Assembly (NCBI GenBank): GCA_008923315.1 | Contig: WBSF01000008.1 | Span: forward strand, 474,705-538,704 | Length of the DNA: 64,000 bases | From: Betaproteobacteria bacterium SCN1 | GTDB lineage: Bacteria > Pseudomonadota > Gammaproteobacteria > Burkholderiales > Thiobacillaceae | Direction: 5' to 3' | Part shown: piece by piece, positions 25,538 through 34,997 of the stretch | How positions within the stretch are numbered: the stretch's first letter is position 1 | Layout: the number at the start of each line of letters is the position of its first letter | The notes under the pieces: model-generated | What the model was told of the DNA's origin: nothing | The model's database searches: none | The model's input: the letters and a program-made list of their open reading frames with translations, nothing else | Program-made: the position numbers and the translations under genes

Positions 25538-26542
25538 ATGGCCGAGAGCTTTCTTTCGCAGGACGAAGTCGACGCCCTCCTGAAGGGCGTGACCGGCGAA
25601 ACCGACGATGCGCCTGCCGACAACCAGGATGCGGCCGGCGTACGTCCGTACAACCTCGCAACGCAGGAACGGATCGTGCGCGGCCGCATGCCGACGCTCG
25701 AGATCATCAACGAACGTTTCGCGCGCCAGTTGCGCATCGGCCTCTACAACTTCCTGCGCCGCGGCGTGGAGGTCTCGGTCGGACCGGTCAAGGTATCGAA
25801 ATACAGCGAATTCATCCGTAACCTCGTCGTACCGACCAATCTCAATCTGGTGCAGTTCAAGCCGCTGCGCGGCACTGCACTGATGATCTTCAACCCCGAT
25901 CTGGTGTTCCTGATGGTGGACAACCTGTTCGGCGGCGACGGCCGTTTCCACACCCGCATCGAGGGCCGCGACTTCACGCAGACCGAGCACCGCATCATCC
26001 AGCGCGCGCTCGGCATCGTATTCGAGTGCTACTCGAAATCCTGGGAGCCGGTGTATCCGGTTTCCTTCGAGTTCATGCGTTCGGAGATGAATACCCAGTT
26101 CGCCAATATCGCCACCCCGAACGAAGTCGTGGTGCACATCACCTTCGCCATCGAGCTGGGCCAGAACAGCGGCGAAATGCATTTCTGCCTGCCCTACTCG
26201 ATGATCGAGCCGATCAAGGACCTGCTCACCAGCAGCCTGCAGGCCGAAAACCTCGAAGTGGACAAGCGCTGGCTGCGCCTCATGCGCCAGCAGGTCCAGC
26301 TCGCCGAAGTCGAACTCGTCGCCGACCTGGGCACGGCCCGCGTCAGCCTGCGCGACATCGTCAACCTCAAGGCGGGCGACGTGATTCCGCTCACCATCCC
26401 GCCCACCGTCGAAGCGAAGGTGGACGGCGTCCCGGTCATGGAATGCGCCTACGGCAAATTCAATGGCCAATACACGCTCCGCGTCGAAAGGCTCCTGTCA
26501 CCGAGCTCGACCGAAACGCAACCTGGAGAACAGCATGTCTGA
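25538..26542 (+). CDS. fliM: Flagellar motor switch protein FliM
   Basis: 334-aa switch protein that binds phosphorylated CheY and reverses the motor. The N-terminal CheY-binding peptide FLSQDEVDALLKGVTGE is intact. The middle domain contains the GGDGR sequence (MVDNLFGGDGRFHTRIEGRD). The C-terminal SpoA/FliN-like domain is ADLGTARVSLRDIVNLKAGD. It overlaps fliN by eight bases. Confidence 0.97.
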   Translation: MAESFLSQDEVDALLKGVTGETDDAPADNQDAAGVRPYNLATQERIVRGRMPTLEIINERFARQLRIGLYNFLRRGVEVSVGPVKVSKYSEFIRNLVVPTNLNLVQFKPLRGTALMIFNPDLVFLMVDNLFGGDGRFHTRIEGRDFTQTEHRIIQRALGIVFECYSKSWEPVYPVSFEFMRSEMNTQFANIATPNEVVVHITFAIELGQNSGEMHFCLPYSMIEPIKDLLTSSLQAENLEVDKRWLRLMRQQVQLAEVELVADLGTARVSLRDIVNLKAGDVIPLTIPPTVEAKVDGVPVMECAYGKFNGQYTLRVERLLSPSSTETQPGEQHV

Positions 26543-26939
26543 AGAAAGCACCCAGACCATCGCCGAAGACGACTGGGCGGCCGCCATGGCCGAACAGTCG
26601 ACGAATACCGCGGTCGCCCAGCCCGCTTCCGACATCTTTCCCGAACTGTCGGGCAAGCCGGGCGGCAACGGCATCGCCAGCGACATCGACATGATCCTCG
26701 ACATCCCCGTGCTGCTGACGGTGGAACTCGGCCGCACCAAGATCGCGATCAAGAACCTGCTGCAACTGGCGCAGGGGTCGGTGGTCGAGCTGGACGGCCT
26801 GGCCGGCGAACCGATGGACGTGCTGGTGAACGGCACGCTCATCGCGCAGGGCGAGGTCGTGGTCGTGAACGACAAGTTCGGCGTCCGCCTGACCGACATC
26901 ATCACGCCCGCAGAACGCATCCGGAAACTCAACAAATGA
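26535..26939 (+). CDS. fliN: Flagellar motor switch protein FliN
   Basis: 134-aa lower C-ring protein with a C-terminal SpoA domain (ILDIPVLLTVELGRTKIAIK; GTLIAQGEVVVVNDKFGVRL). It also docks FliH and the export ATPase. I take ATG 26535 because GGAGA at 26524-26528 serves it and MSEESTQTIAEDDWAAAM is the usual FliN start. A longer in-frame beginning inside fliM lacks support. Confidence 0.96.
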   Translation: MSEESTQTIAEDDWAAAMAEQSTNTAVAQPASDIFPELSGKPGGNGIASDIDMILDIPVLLTVELGRTKIAIKNLLQLAQGSVVELDGLAGEPMDVLVNGTLIAQGEVVVVNDKFGVRLTDIITPAERIRKLNK

Positions 26940-27352
26940 GCGCTCGCGCGTTCGCGGTTCCCGCTATCCTGCTGCCCGCGCTGGCCGGCGCGGCCGAAAC
27001 CGCAGAACCCGCGGCCTCGGCCGCCGGCGGCCTGCTCCAGGTATTCATCGGGCTCGTCGCGGTACTGGGGCTCATCGCCGCCACCGCCTGGATGGCCAAG
27101 CGTTTCGGCGTCGCACGCGGCGGCTCGTCCGCCCTGCTGAACGTCGTCGGCAGTGCCTCGGTCGGCACACGCGAACGCGTGGTCGTGCTCGAGATCGGCG
27201 AATCCTGGCTCGTGGTCGGCGTCGGCCCCGGCAACGTCAATCCGATCGCCACCCTGCCGCGCGGCGAAACCCCGCCGGCCGCCCAGACGGCGCTGCCCAC
27301 GCAGTTCGCCGCCCGCCTGCAACAGATGCTCGACAAACGCCGTGCCCAATAA
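26936..27352 (+). CDS. fliO: Flagellar export assembly protein FliO
   Basis: 138-aa membrane protein that helps assemble the FliP ring. A short hydrophobic leader is followed by one transmembrane helix ([20 protein letters not shown]), then a cytoplasmic domain with [20 protein letters not shown], typical of FliO. It overlaps fliN by four bases and fliP by eleven. Confidence 0.92.
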   Translation: MSARAFAVPAILLPALAGAAETAEPAASAAGGLLQVFIGLVAVLGLIAATAWMAKRFGVARGGSSALLNVVGSASVGTRERVVVLEIGESWLVVGVGPGNVNPIATLPRGETPPAAQTALPTQFAARLQQMLDKRRAQ

Positions 27353-28094
27353 GTCGCTCCTTCGCGGGCTGGCGCTGCTGCCGCTTCTCGCACTGCCCGC
27401 ACTCGCCTTCGCGCAAGCACCCGGCCTGCCCGCCCTGACCAGCACCCCGGCGCCGGGCGGCGGCCAGACCTGGTCGCTCAGCCTGCAGACGCTACTGCTG
27501 CTGACCTCGCTGTCCTTCCTGCCGGCCGCGCTGCTGATGATGACGAGTTTCACCCGCATCATCATCGTGCTCTCCCTGCTGCGCCAGGCGCTGGGCACGC
27601 AGGGTTCGCCGCCCAACCAGGTGCTGATCGGCCTGGCGCTCTTTCTCACGCTGTTCGTGATGAGCCCGGTGCTGGACAAGATCTACGTCGAGGCCTACCA
27701 GCCGCTGTCGGAAAACCGCATCCAGCTCGGCGAGGCAATGGAAAAGGGCGCGGTGCCACTGCGCGCCTTCATGCTCAAGCAGACCCGCCAGAGCGACCTG
27801 GCACTGTTCACCCGCATGTCGAAGACGCCGCCGCCGCAAACCGCCGACGACATTCCCATGCGCGTGCTGATCCCCGCCTACATCACGAGTGAACTGAAGA
27901 CCGCGTTCCAGATCGGATTCGCCGTGTTCATTCCCTTCCTCATCATCGACATGGTCGTCGCCAGCATCCTGATGTCCATGGGCATGATGATGGTGTCGCC
28001 GGCCATCGTGGCCCTGCCGTTCAAGATCATCCTGTTCGTCCTGGTGGACGGCTGGAACCTGCTGCTGGGCTCGCTGGCCCAGAGCTTCTACTGA
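27342..28094 (+). CDS. fliP: Flagellar type III export gate protein FliP
   Basis: 250-aa export-gate membrane protein. It starts with a cleavable signal peptide ([20 protein letters not shown]). The strongly conserved FliP blocks follow: [40 protein letters not shown] and [21 protein letters not shown] choose GTG 27342, which sits within the end of fliO; it gives a complete signal peptide and normal family length. The open frame extends further upstream but without homology. Confidence 0.95.
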   Translation: MPNKSLLRGLALLPLLALPALAFAQAPGLPALTSTPAPGGGQTWSLSLQTLLLLTSLSFLPAALLMMTSFTRIIIVLSLLRQALGTQGSPPNQVLIGLALFLTLFVMSPVLDKIYVEAYQPLSENRIQLGEAMEKGAVPLRAFMLKQTRQSDLALFTRMSKTPPPQTADDIPMRVLIPAYITSELKTAFQIGFAVFIPFLIIDMVVASILMSMGMMMVSPAIVALPFKIILFVLVDGWNLLLGSLAQSFY

Positions 28095-28107
28095 CAAGGA
28101 GTCCGCC

Positions 28108-28377
28108 ATGACCCCCGAAAGCGTGATGACCCTGGGCCGCACGGCGCTCGAGATCACCCTCCTGGTTTCGGCCCCCGTGCTGCTCGTCACCCTGGTCGTC
28201 GGCCTCATCATCAGCATCTTCCAGGCCGCCACCCAGATCAACGACGCCAGCCTGTCCTTCATCCCCAAGGTCATCGCCGTATTCGTCACCTTCGCCATCG
28301 CCGGCCCCTGGATGCTGACGGTCATGACCGATTACATGCGCCGTGTACTGACCGGTCTGCCCGGCATCATCGGTTAG
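28108..28377 (+). CDS. fliQ: Flagellar type III export gate protein FliQ
   Basis: 89-aa protein with two transmembrane hairpins, assembled with FliP and FliR into the export gate. It begins MTPESVMTLGRTALEITLLV and contains the conserved IFQAATQINDASLSFIPKV. ACAAGGAG precedes the ATG, 13 bases after fliP. Confidence 0.97.
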   Translation: MTPESVMTLGRTALEITLLVSAPVLLVTLVVGLIISIFQAATQINDASLSFIPKVIAVFVTFAIAGPWMLTVMTDYMRRVLTGLPGIIG

Positions 28378-28420
28378 GCGGCCTTCCCCGCATCGGCCGA
28401 CGCAAGGGACCGCACCTTCC

Positions 28421-29206
28421 ATGCTGAGTTTCACCGACGCCCAGCTCAATGGCTGGCTGACCGCTTTCATCTGGCCGCTCGTGCGCATCCTCGGCCTGAT
28501 CATGGCCGCCCCGCTGTTCGGCCACCGCAGCATACCCACGCGCGTCAAGATCGGGCTCGGCATCTTCATCGCGCTGATCGTCGGCCCCACGCTGCCACCC
28601 ATGCCCGACGTAACACTCGGCTCCTGGCACGGGCTGCACATCCTGATCCAGCAGCTGCTGATCGGCCTGGCGATCGGATTCACCGTGCGCGTGATCTTCG
28701 CCGCCGTCGAAATGGCAGGCGAAATCATCGGCCTGCAGATGGGTCTGGGCTTCGCCTCGTTCTACGATCCGCAGTCCGCCGGGCAGACCCTGGTACTCGC
28801 CCGCTTCTTCAATCTGCTCGCCGTGCTCGTGTTTCTTGCCACCAATGCCCACCTGCTGCTGCTCGGCGTGCTGGCCGAGAGCTTCCGCACCCTGCCGATC
28901 GGCACCGGACCGCTGGCCGCGGCCGGCTTCCACAATGTCGCGGCCTTCGGGTCCACCGTATTCGCGCTCGGCCTTCAGATCGCCCTGCCGGTGATCGCCA
29001 TCCTGCTGATGACCAACCTGGCGCTCGGCATCCTCACCCGTTCGGCCCCGCAGCTCAATATTTTCGCGATCGGTTTCCCGATCACGCTGGGTGTCGGCCT
29101 CATCGTGCTGGATTTCTCGATGCCGTATTTCGCGCCGCAGATGGAAGGCCTGATCCGCCAGGCGATGACTGCGGCGGACGCGACCCTGCGCGCGCTTCGT
29201 CCCTGA
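28421..29206 (+). CDS. fliR: Flagellar type III export gate protein FliR
   Basis: 261-aa polytopic membrane protein completing the FliPQR gate. Recognisable blocks are FIWPLVRILGLIMAAPLFGH, QLLIGLAIGFTVRVIFAAVE and GLQMGLGFASFYDPQSAGQT. It is the last gene of the fliL-R block. flhB and flhA, which usually complete the gate, do not follow. Confidence 0.96.
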   Translation: MLSFTDAQLNGWLTAFIWPLVRILGLIMAAPLFGHRSIPTRVKIGLGIFIALIVGPTLPPMPDVTLGSWHGLHILIQQLLIGLAIGFTVRVIFAAVEMAGEIIGLQMGLGFASFYDPQSAGQTLVLARFFNLLAVLVFLATNAHLLLLGVLAESFRTLPIGTGPLAAAGFHNVAAFGSTVFALGLQIALPVIAILLMTNLALGILTRSAPQLNIFAIGFPITLGVGLIVLDFSMPYFAPQMEGLIRQAMTAADATLRALRP

Positions 29207-29342
29207 CTTCGCCGCTTTCTGGAGGGATCCCGGGCATTCTGGGCCGCCGCGATCATGCGGTGACCGGGGTCGCTGGGCGGGTGCGGGGGTCGAATCCGGA
29301 TTGCCCGGCACCTGCCCGCACGGTTGAATTCCCGGGTGCGGC

Positions 29343-30017
29343 CTAGAACCCCAGGCTTTCGAGCAAATCGTCCACCTGCCCCTGGTCGGCCACCACGTCG
29401 CTGCGGTTCGCGGGATTGATCTGCGGGCCGTTCAGCAGGCTCGACTGCTGCTCACGCTTGGTATCGTTGGGGGCGTAATCGACGAGGAACTGCACCAGCT
29501 GCTGCTCCAGCTCGTGCGCCAGGTCGGTGACCTTGCGGATGACCTGGCCGGTAAGATCCTGGAAGTCCTGCGCCATCATGATGTCGAGCAGATGCTGCTT
29601 GGTGGCGCCGGTATCGTTGCGCATGTCGGCCAGGCACTGCATGGTGAGCGTGGCCATGTCGCGGTAATTGCTCTCGGAAAACGGCTCGGCCATGACGCGC
29701 TGCCAGCCACCCAGCACCTCGCTGGCACCCGCGTCGATGCGTTCCTGCAGGGGAATCGCCGAATCGGTGGCGTTGAGCACGCGCTGCGCGGCCTGCTCGG
29801 TCATGCGCGCGACGTAGTTGAGGCGGTCGCGCACGTCGGGCATCTCGACCGTGGCCTTTTCGAGCACCTTGTCGAAACCGAGCTCGCGCAGGCGGTCGTG
29901 CAGTGCGCGGGTGATCTGGCCAACCCGCGCCAGCATCGCCTCCTGGCTGCATTCGCCGGGCACGGCTACTGCGTTTGTGACGACCTCGGCGATCGCGCTG
30001 ACAAAAGGCGATTCCAT
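29343..30017 (-). CDS. cheZ: CheY-P phosphatase CheZ
   Basis: 224-aa helical protein that dephosphorylates CheY-P. The catalytic helix reads AQDFQDLTGQVIRKV, with D154 and Q158 corresponding to E. coli D143 and Q147. The C-terminal CheY-binding tail QVDDLLESLGF is complete after a flexible linker. ATG 30017 is one base from the cheY stop; upstream in-frame codons fall inside cheY and lack homology. It is convergent with fliR. Confidence 0.96.
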   Translation of the reverse strand: MESPFVSAIAEVVTNAVAVPGECSQEAMLARVGQITRALHDRLRELGFDKVLEKATVEMPDVRDRLNYVARMTEQAAQRVLNATDSAIPLQERIDAGASEVLGGWQRVMAEPFSESNYRDMATLTMQCLADMRNDTGATKQHLLDIMMAQDFQDLTGQVIRKVTDLAHELEQQLVQFLVDYAPNDTKREQQSSLLNGPQINPANRSDVVADQGQVDDLLESLGF

Positions 30018-30018
30018 G

Positions 30019-30417
30019 TCAGGCTCCGGCCTTGTCCATTTTCTCGAAAATCTTGGAAAGCTTTTCATCCAGGGTTGCCGCAGTGAAAGGCTTGACCACA
30101 TAGCCGTTGGCGCCGGCCTGGGCGGCCGCGATGATGTTTTCCTTCTTCGCTTCCGCGGTCACCATCAGAACGGGAATCTTCGACAGGCTGGCATCGGCGC
30201 GGATCTGCTGCAGCATGGTGAGGCCGTCCATGTTCGGCATGTTCCAGTCGGACACGACGAAATCGAAATTGCCCGCCTTCAGCTTGGCCAGCCCGTCGGC
30301 GCCATCTTCGGCCTCCTCGACATTGGAATAGCCAAGCTCCTTCAGCAGATTGCGCACGATGCGTCGCATCGTCGAGAAATCGTCCACAACCAGGAATTTG
30401 GTGTTCGGGTCAGCCAT
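30019..30417 (-). CDS. cheY: Chemotaxis response regulator CheY
   Basis: 132-aa single-domain receiver that binds FliM when phosphorylated by CheA. D12, D13 and phospho-acceptor D57 ([12 protein letters not shown]) fall at E. coli numbering, with [10 protein letters not shown] carrying the conserved threonine and VKPF the lysine. I prefer ATG 30417, since GGAG lies six bases before it; a GTG four codons upstream (30429) is in frame. It heads a cheY-cheZ transcript from a strong sigma-28 site. Confidence 0.96.
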   Translation of the reverse strand: MADPNTKFLVVDDFSTMRRIVRNLLKELGYSNVEEAEDGADGLAKLKAGNFDFVVSDWNMPNMDGLTMLQQIRADASLSKIPVLMVTAEAKKENIIAAAQAGANGYVVKPFTAATLDEKLSKIFEKMDKAGA

Positions 30418-30456
30418 CAGTTGCTCCACTCGATGCGGGGTTTACCATGAGTTAAA

Positions 30457-30483
30457 TAATCGGCATTCCACCGGCAAACTTGA
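30457..30483 (-). promoter_or_regulatory. Sigma-28 promoter of cheYZ
   Basis: On the minus strand: TCAAGTTT (30483-30476), 11 bases, GCCGATTA (30464-30457). It matches the TAAAGTTT-N11-GCCGATAA consensus in 14 of 16 positions with exact spacing, 40 bases before the cheY ATG. It is the best sigma-28 site in the window. Confidence 0.85.
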
Positions 30484-30618
30484 CCGGTACGAACGTCAGC
30501 CGCGGCAATCCGGCGGGGGCGACAGCGTCCGGGCAACCGCCGCACGGTTGCCCTCCCGACGGAAGGTGTTGCCTGGCGTACCCGCGGGGCCGCGAACACA
30601 TTCCGCCCGTCCGGTCTC

Positions 30619-31689
30619 TCACACCCGCATCGCGCGGTCGCCCTGCGCGGTGAACACCATCAGCGCGCGGCTCGGCAATTCGTGCAGCGGCGCCACTTCG
30701 TGCGTCGCGCCGACGGCAATGGCTTCCCGGGGCATGCCGAATACCACGCAGGTGGCTTCGTCCTGAGCCAGGTTGTGGGCGCCGGCCTTTTTCATTTCCA
30801 GCATGCCGGCTGCGCCGTCCTTGCCCATGCCGGTGAGAATCACGCCGACCGCGTTCTTGCCGGCGCTGGCCGCGGCCGACTGGAACAGTACGTCCACCGA
30901 AGGCCGATGGCGGTTCACCGGCGGTCCCTGATCGAGCTGGGTCATGTAGTTGGCACCGCTGCGCACGAGCTTCAGATGCGAATGCCCGGGCGCGAGATAG
31001 GCGTGCCCGGGCAGCACGCGTTCGTTGCCTTCGGCTTCCTGTACCGAGATCTTGCACAGCTTGTCGAGGCGGTTCGCAAAGGAACGGGTGAAGCCTTCCG
31101 GCATGTGCTGGGTAATCAGGATGCCGGGGCAGTCCGAAGGCATCTGGACGAGGAAATCCTTGATGGCTTCGGTGCCGCCGGTGGACGCGCCGATGATGAT
31201 GAGCTTCTCGCTGCTGATGAGCGGATTGCGCAGCGCCGCGAGCGGGACGCCGCCCTGGCCCGACGCCGCGCGCGGTGTCAGGGCCTTGACCCGGGCGCGG
31301 GCGGCGATGCGGATTTTTTCCGCGATCATGTCGGCATACTCGCGCATGCCGCTCTGAATCGATATCTTGGGCTTGGTGACATAGTCGACCGCCCCCAGCT
31401 CCAGCGCCTTCAGGGTGATCTCCGAACCGCGCTCGGTCAGCGAGGACACCATCACCACCGGCATCGGCCGCAGGCGCATCAGGCGTTCCAGGAAATCGAG
31501 GCCGTCCATCTTTGGCATCTCGACGTCGAGCGTCAGCACGTCGGGGTTGGTCTGCTTGATGAGATCGCGCGCCACCAGCGGATCGGGAGCCGCGCCGACG
31601 ACCTCCATGTCGGGCTGTTCGTTGATGATTTCCTTCATGACGCCGCGAATCAACGCGGAATCGTCGACTATCAGCACCTTGATCGTCAC
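30619..31689 (-). CDS. cheB: Chemotaxis methylesterase/deamidase CheB
   Basis: 356-aa adaptation enzyme that removes receptor methyl groups when phosphorylated. The receiver domain has D-D at [14 protein letters not shown] and phospho-acceptor [12 protein letters not shown]. The C-terminal esterase triad is S in [11 protein letters not shown] in [10 protein letters not shown] and D in [10 protein letters not shown]. The start is GTG 31689, 11 bases after cheD. It is the last gene of the receptor-cheR-cheD-cheB series. Confidence 0.96.
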   Translation of the reverse strand: MTIKVLIVDDSALIRGVMKEIINEQPDMEVVGAAPDPLVARDLIKQTNPDVLTLDVEMPKMDGLDFLERLMRLRPMPVVMVSSLTERGSEITLKALELGAVDYVTKPKISIQSGMREYADMIAEKIRIAARARVKALTPRAASGQGGVPLAALRNPLISSEKLIIIGASTGGTEAIKDFLVQMPSDCPGILITQHMPEGFTRSFANRLDKLCKISVQEAEGNERVLPGHAYLAPGHSHLKLVRSGANYMTQLDQGPPVNRHRPSVDVLFQSAAASAGKNAVGVILTGMGKDGAAGMLEMKKAGAHNLAQDEATCVVFGMPREAIAVGATHEVAPLHELPSRALMVFTAQGDRAMRV

Positions 31690-31700
31690 CTTGCGTCCCC

Positions 31701-32309
31701 TCAGAAAAGGTCGATGTCGCCGACCACCGTGCTGTTCTTGAGCTGGCTCGCGTAGGCCTGTTCGCGCTTGACCAGCGTGTAGTTGTTGAGCTGCTTCAGC
31801 TTCTTCACCAGCACCTTGCCGGTGCGGGGAAAGAAATACACCTTGCGCGGATGGACGTCGTTCAGATCCTCCGCGACGACGGGAATGCCTTCTGCCCTGA
31901 GAAAGGTCCGCACGAATTTCGCGTTGCGTTCGCCGATGTTGATTGCGGTAAAGCCGCGCAGGACATTGCCGCCGCCGAAAACCTTGGCTTCGAGGTTTTC
32001 GCGCCGGGCGCCGGCTTTCAGAAGCTGGTTGATCAGCACTTCCATCGCATAGGCGCCGTAGCGCATCGACGCCGACGTCGGGCTGCCCGGATCGCCGCCG
32101 CCATCGGGCAGCATGAAGTGATTCATGCCGCCGATCCCGGTCACGCGGTCGCGTATGCATGCGGCCACGCAGGAACCGAGCACCGTGACGATGAGCATCG
32201 GCTTGCCGGTGTAGTAGTACTCGCCCGGCAGGATCTTGGCGGCTTCGCAGTCGAAGGTACGGTCGAAATAGAGATTGGTCGCCAGGTGTTCCTCGATACC
32301 CGGATTCAT
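31701..32309 (-). CDS. cheD: Chemoreceptor glutamine deamidase CheD
   Basis: 202-aa CheD. The catalytic cysteine is in [15 protein letters not shown], the histidine in [10 protein letters not shown] and the threonine region in [11 protein letters not shown]. CheD deamidates receptor glutamines and, in bacteria with CheC, controls CheC. The protein ends VVGDIDLF, a C-terminal acidic/hydrophobic tail that recurs in this locus. ATG 32309 overlaps the cheR stop as ATGA. Confidence 0.94.
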   Translation of the reverse strand: MNPGIEEHLATNLYFDRTFDCEAAKILPGEYYYTGKPMLIVTVLGSCVAACIRDRVTGIGGMNHFMLPDGGGDPGSPTSASMRYGAYAMEVLINQLLKAGARRENLEAKVFGGGNVLRGFTAINIGERNAKFVRTFLRAEGIPVVAEDLNDVHPRKVYFFPRTGKVLVKKLKQLNNYTLVKREQAYASQLKNSTVVGDIDLF

Positions 32310-33172
32310 GCCGCGCCCCCCGCCTTGCGCAGGCGCGGCGAAAGCTCGTACACGGTCTTGCCGCGCAGCACGAAGGCATCCGAAGCGTAGACGAAGTTCT
32401 CCGAATGCCCGGCGAACAGCAACCCGTCCGGTTTCATCAGCGGCACGAAACGGGACAGGATGCGCGATTGGGTCGGTTTGTCGAAATAGATCATCACGTT
32501 GCGGCAGAAAATCGCATCGAAGGCACCCTTCACGGGCCAGCTCGCCCCCAGCAGATTCAGCTGCCGGAATTCGACCAGCCGTTGCAGTTCGGGCCGAACC
32601 CGGACCAGGCCGCCGCGTTCGCCCTTGCCTTTGAGGAAAAAACGCCGCAACCGTTCCTGGGAGAGCTTCTCGACCCGCTCGAACGCGTAGACGCCGGCCG
32701 ATGCGGTCTCGAGCACCTTGGTGTCGATATCCGTCGCAACGATGCTCACCGGCGGCGTCAGGCTGCCGAAAGTTTCGCACAAGGTCATCGCGATGGAATA
32801 GGGCTCCTCACCGGTCGAACTGGCGGCACACCAGACCGACAACGGTGCCTGGACGCGCTTTGCATGCTCGGCCAGGATGGGAAAATGGTGGCCTTCCCGG
32901 AAAAATGCGGTGAGATTGGTCGTCAGCGCATTGGTGAACGCCTCCCATTCGGCCTCGTCCTGGCCGCCTTCGAGGGTATCGAGATAGATCTGAAAGGAAT
33001 CCAGGCCCTTTGCACGCAATCGGCGCGCAAGCCGGCTGTACACCATTTCCTGTTTGCTTTCGGACAGGGCGATACCCGCCTTGCGATAGATCAGCTCCCG
33101 CACCCGCGCGAAATCACGGGCAGTGAAGGCAAAGGCCTTCAAATTATCCTGGGGCTTGGCGGTGGGCTGCAT
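32306..33172 (-). CDS. cheR: Chemoreceptor methyltransferase CheR
   Basis: 288-aa SAM-dependent methyltransferase that adds methyl groups to receptor glutamates. The N-terminal all-helical domain ([20 protein letters not shown]) precedes the Rossmann domain with [20 protein letters not shown] and [20 protein letters not shown]. The beta-subdomain for binding a receptor pentapeptide is expected near 190-220. One receptor here, at 36933, ends in such a pentapeptide. Confidence 0.96.
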   Translation of the reverse strand: MQPTAKPQDNLKAFAFTARDFARVRELIYRKAGIALSESKQEMVYSRLARRLRAKGLDSFQIYLDTLEGGQDEAEWEAFTNALTTNLTAFFREGHHFPILAEHAKRVQAPLSVWCAASSTGEEPYSIAMTLCETFGSLTPPVSIVATDIDTKVLETASAGVYAFERVEKLSQERLRRFFLKGKGERGGLVRVRPELQRLVEFRQLNLLGASWPVKGAFDAIFCRNVMIYFDKPTQSRILSRFVPLMKPDGLLFAGHSENFVYASDAFVLRGKTVYELSPRLRKAGGAA

Positions 33173-33249
33173 AACTACACTTTCTTCTCGTGCTTCGATG
33201 GACCTAACCGTTCAGTCTCTCGGTATCGCCTGCCTATCGGTAAAGGCTC

Positions 33250-34914
33250 TCAGGCTGCGAGACGACGCCCTGCAATCGCTGTACCGCTGCCTTTGGACGG
33301 GCGCTGGCCTCCTGCACTCGGGGATCTTGAACGCCCCGCCTGCTTTTCCAGCTTGAACGTGGCCACCAGTTCGGCCAGTTTGCCCGCCTGCGTCTGCAGG
33401 CTCTCCGCCGCCGCCGCCGCCTCTTCCACCAGTGCCGCGTTCTGCTGCGTGATTTCGTCCATCTGCATGACGGCCTGGTTCACCTGCTCGATTCCGGAGC
33501 TCTGCTCGCCGTTCGCCGCTGCAATCTCGCTCATGATGTCCGTCACGCGCTTCACCGAGGTCACGATCTCGTCCATCGTGTGGCCCGCTTCGTCCACCAG
33601 GCGGCCGCCCGCGTCGACTTTGCCCACCGAGTCCTCGATCAGGGTCTTGATCTCTTTCGCCGCACCCGCCGAACGCTGCGCAAGGCTCCGGACCTCGGAC
33701 GCCACGACCGCAAAGCCACGCCCCTGTTCTCCGGCGCGTGCCGCTTCGACCGCCGCGTTCAGCGCGAGAATGTTGGTCTGGAACGCAATCCCGTCGATCA
33801 CGCCGATGATGTCGGCGATCTTCCGCGAGCTGTCCTTGATCGAGGCCATGGTCTCGACCACTTCGTTCACCACGGTGCCGCCCTTGGCCGCGATCTCGGC
33901 CGTCGATACGACCAGCTGGTTCGCCTGGCGCGCATTATCGGCATTCTGTTTCACCGTGCTGGTGATTTCCTCCATCGAGCTGGCCGTCTCTTCCAGGCTC
34001 GATGCCTGCGATTCGGTCCGCGCAGACAGATCCGCGTTGCCCGTCGCGATTTCAATCGCGCCGGCATTCACGATATCCGTGCTCTCCTTGATCTGGCCGA
34101 TTGCCCACCGCATGTTGACCTGCAGGATGCGCAACGAATCGAGAATGCTGGCGAGCTCCTTGACGCCGCTCGAATGAATGCGGCTGGTCAGATCGCTTGC
34201 ACTGAGACGCTGGATCTCACGACGGATGCAAACAAGCGGCTGGACCACATTGCGATAGGCCAGCCAGCCGCACAGCCCTGCCAGTGGCACGCCCAGGACA
34301 GCCATCACCATGACGATATGCGCCAACCCCGCAACGCCCTGTTCCGCAAACCAGCTCAACACGCCCATGATCAGGAACATGGCCGCTACCGCCGCGGATG
34401 AGGCGATCAACAGCATTTTCAGCGAACGCATGGCCATCAGCCATTGAAAGCCGTCTTGCCACCCCTGCCTGACGGCCTGTCCCGCTTCGATCCGCAGTCC
34501 TCGATCGCCGGAACGGATGGCGCGATATGCCGCATCGGCATGCTGAATCTGTTCCCGCGTGGGCTTCGAGCGCACCGAGGTGTAACCGACGATGGTATCG
34601 CCGTCGATGATCGGGGCTGCACTGGCTTCCACCCAATAGAAGTCGCCGTTCTTGCAGCGGTTTTTCACCAGCCCCGTCCAGGGCTTGCCCGACTTCAGGC
34701 AGCCCCACATGTCGGCAAAGGCTTCCGACGGCATATCCGGATGGCGCACGATGTTCTGCGGTGCGCCGATCAGTTCGGCCTCGGAAAACCCGCTTATGCG
34801 GATAAAGTCATGATTGACATAAACGATGTTTCCATGGATATCCGTCCGCGACGTCGGCGCTTCGTTCTCCAGAAGAACATACTCATTGCTGGTGACAGGT
34901 AAATTCGTTCTCAT
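33250..34914 (-). CDS. Aer-like PAS chemoreceptor
   Basis: 554-aa receptor. The N-terminal PAS domain (residues about 10-110: TSRTDIHGNIVYVNHDFIRI; NIVRHPDMPSEAFADMWGCL; KNRCKNGDFYWVEASAAPI) is of the Aer type that holds FAD and senses redox or oxygen. Two close hydrophobic stretches at about 150-200 anchor it without a periplasmic domain. HAMP and the MCP signalling domain follow. Its signalling core shares 383 identical bases with the two receptors upstream. The C-terminus has no CheR-docking pentapeptide. Confidence 0.93.
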   Translation of the reverse strand: MRTNLPVTSNEYVLLENEAPTSRTDIHGNIVYVNHDFIRISGFSEAELIGAPQNIVRHPDMPSEAFADMWGCLKSGKPWTGLVKNRCKNGDFYWVEASAAPIIDGDTIVGYTSVRSKPTREQIQHADAAYRAIRSGDRGLRIEAGQAVRQGWQDGFQWLMAMRSLKMLLIASSAAVAAMFLIMGVLSWFAEQGVAGLAHIVMVMAVLGVPLAGLCGWLAYRNVVQPLVCIRREIQRLSASDLTSRIHSSGVKELASILDSLRILQVNMRWAIGQIKESTDIVNAGAIEIATGNADLSARTESQASSLEETASSMEEITSTVKQNADNARQANQLVVSTAEIAAKGGTVVNEVVETMASIKDSSRKIADIIGVIDGIAFQTNILALNAAVEAARAGEQGRGFAVVASEVRSLAQRSAGAAKEIKTLIEDSVGKVDAGGRLVDEAGHTMDEIVTSVKRVTDIMSEIAAANGEQSSGIEQVNQAVMQMDEITQQNAALVEEAAAAAESLQTQAGKLAELVATFKLEKQAGRSRSPSAGGQRPSKGSGTAIAGRRLAA

Positions 34915-34922
34915 GATGCATC

Positions 34923-34975
34923 CCCAATAAGGTCCACAGATATTTCGTTCGACCAGTTCTCCATGCCCTATTGGG
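34923..34975. repeat. Inverted repeat in the gap between two receptor genes
   Basis: CCCAATA (34923-34929) and TATTGGG (34969-34975) pair perfectly, with further partial pairing inward, across about 40 bases immediately ahead of the Aer-like receptor start. It could be a 5' untranslated structure or a weak terminator for the receptor upstream. Confidence 0.4.
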
Positions 34976-34997
34976 TCTTTGTCTGTTCAACCGCTCT

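Noticed and set aside
26463..26939. A longer FliN beginning inside fliM
   Set aside because: The extra 24 residues are not FliN-like, and GGAGA serves the ATG at 26535.
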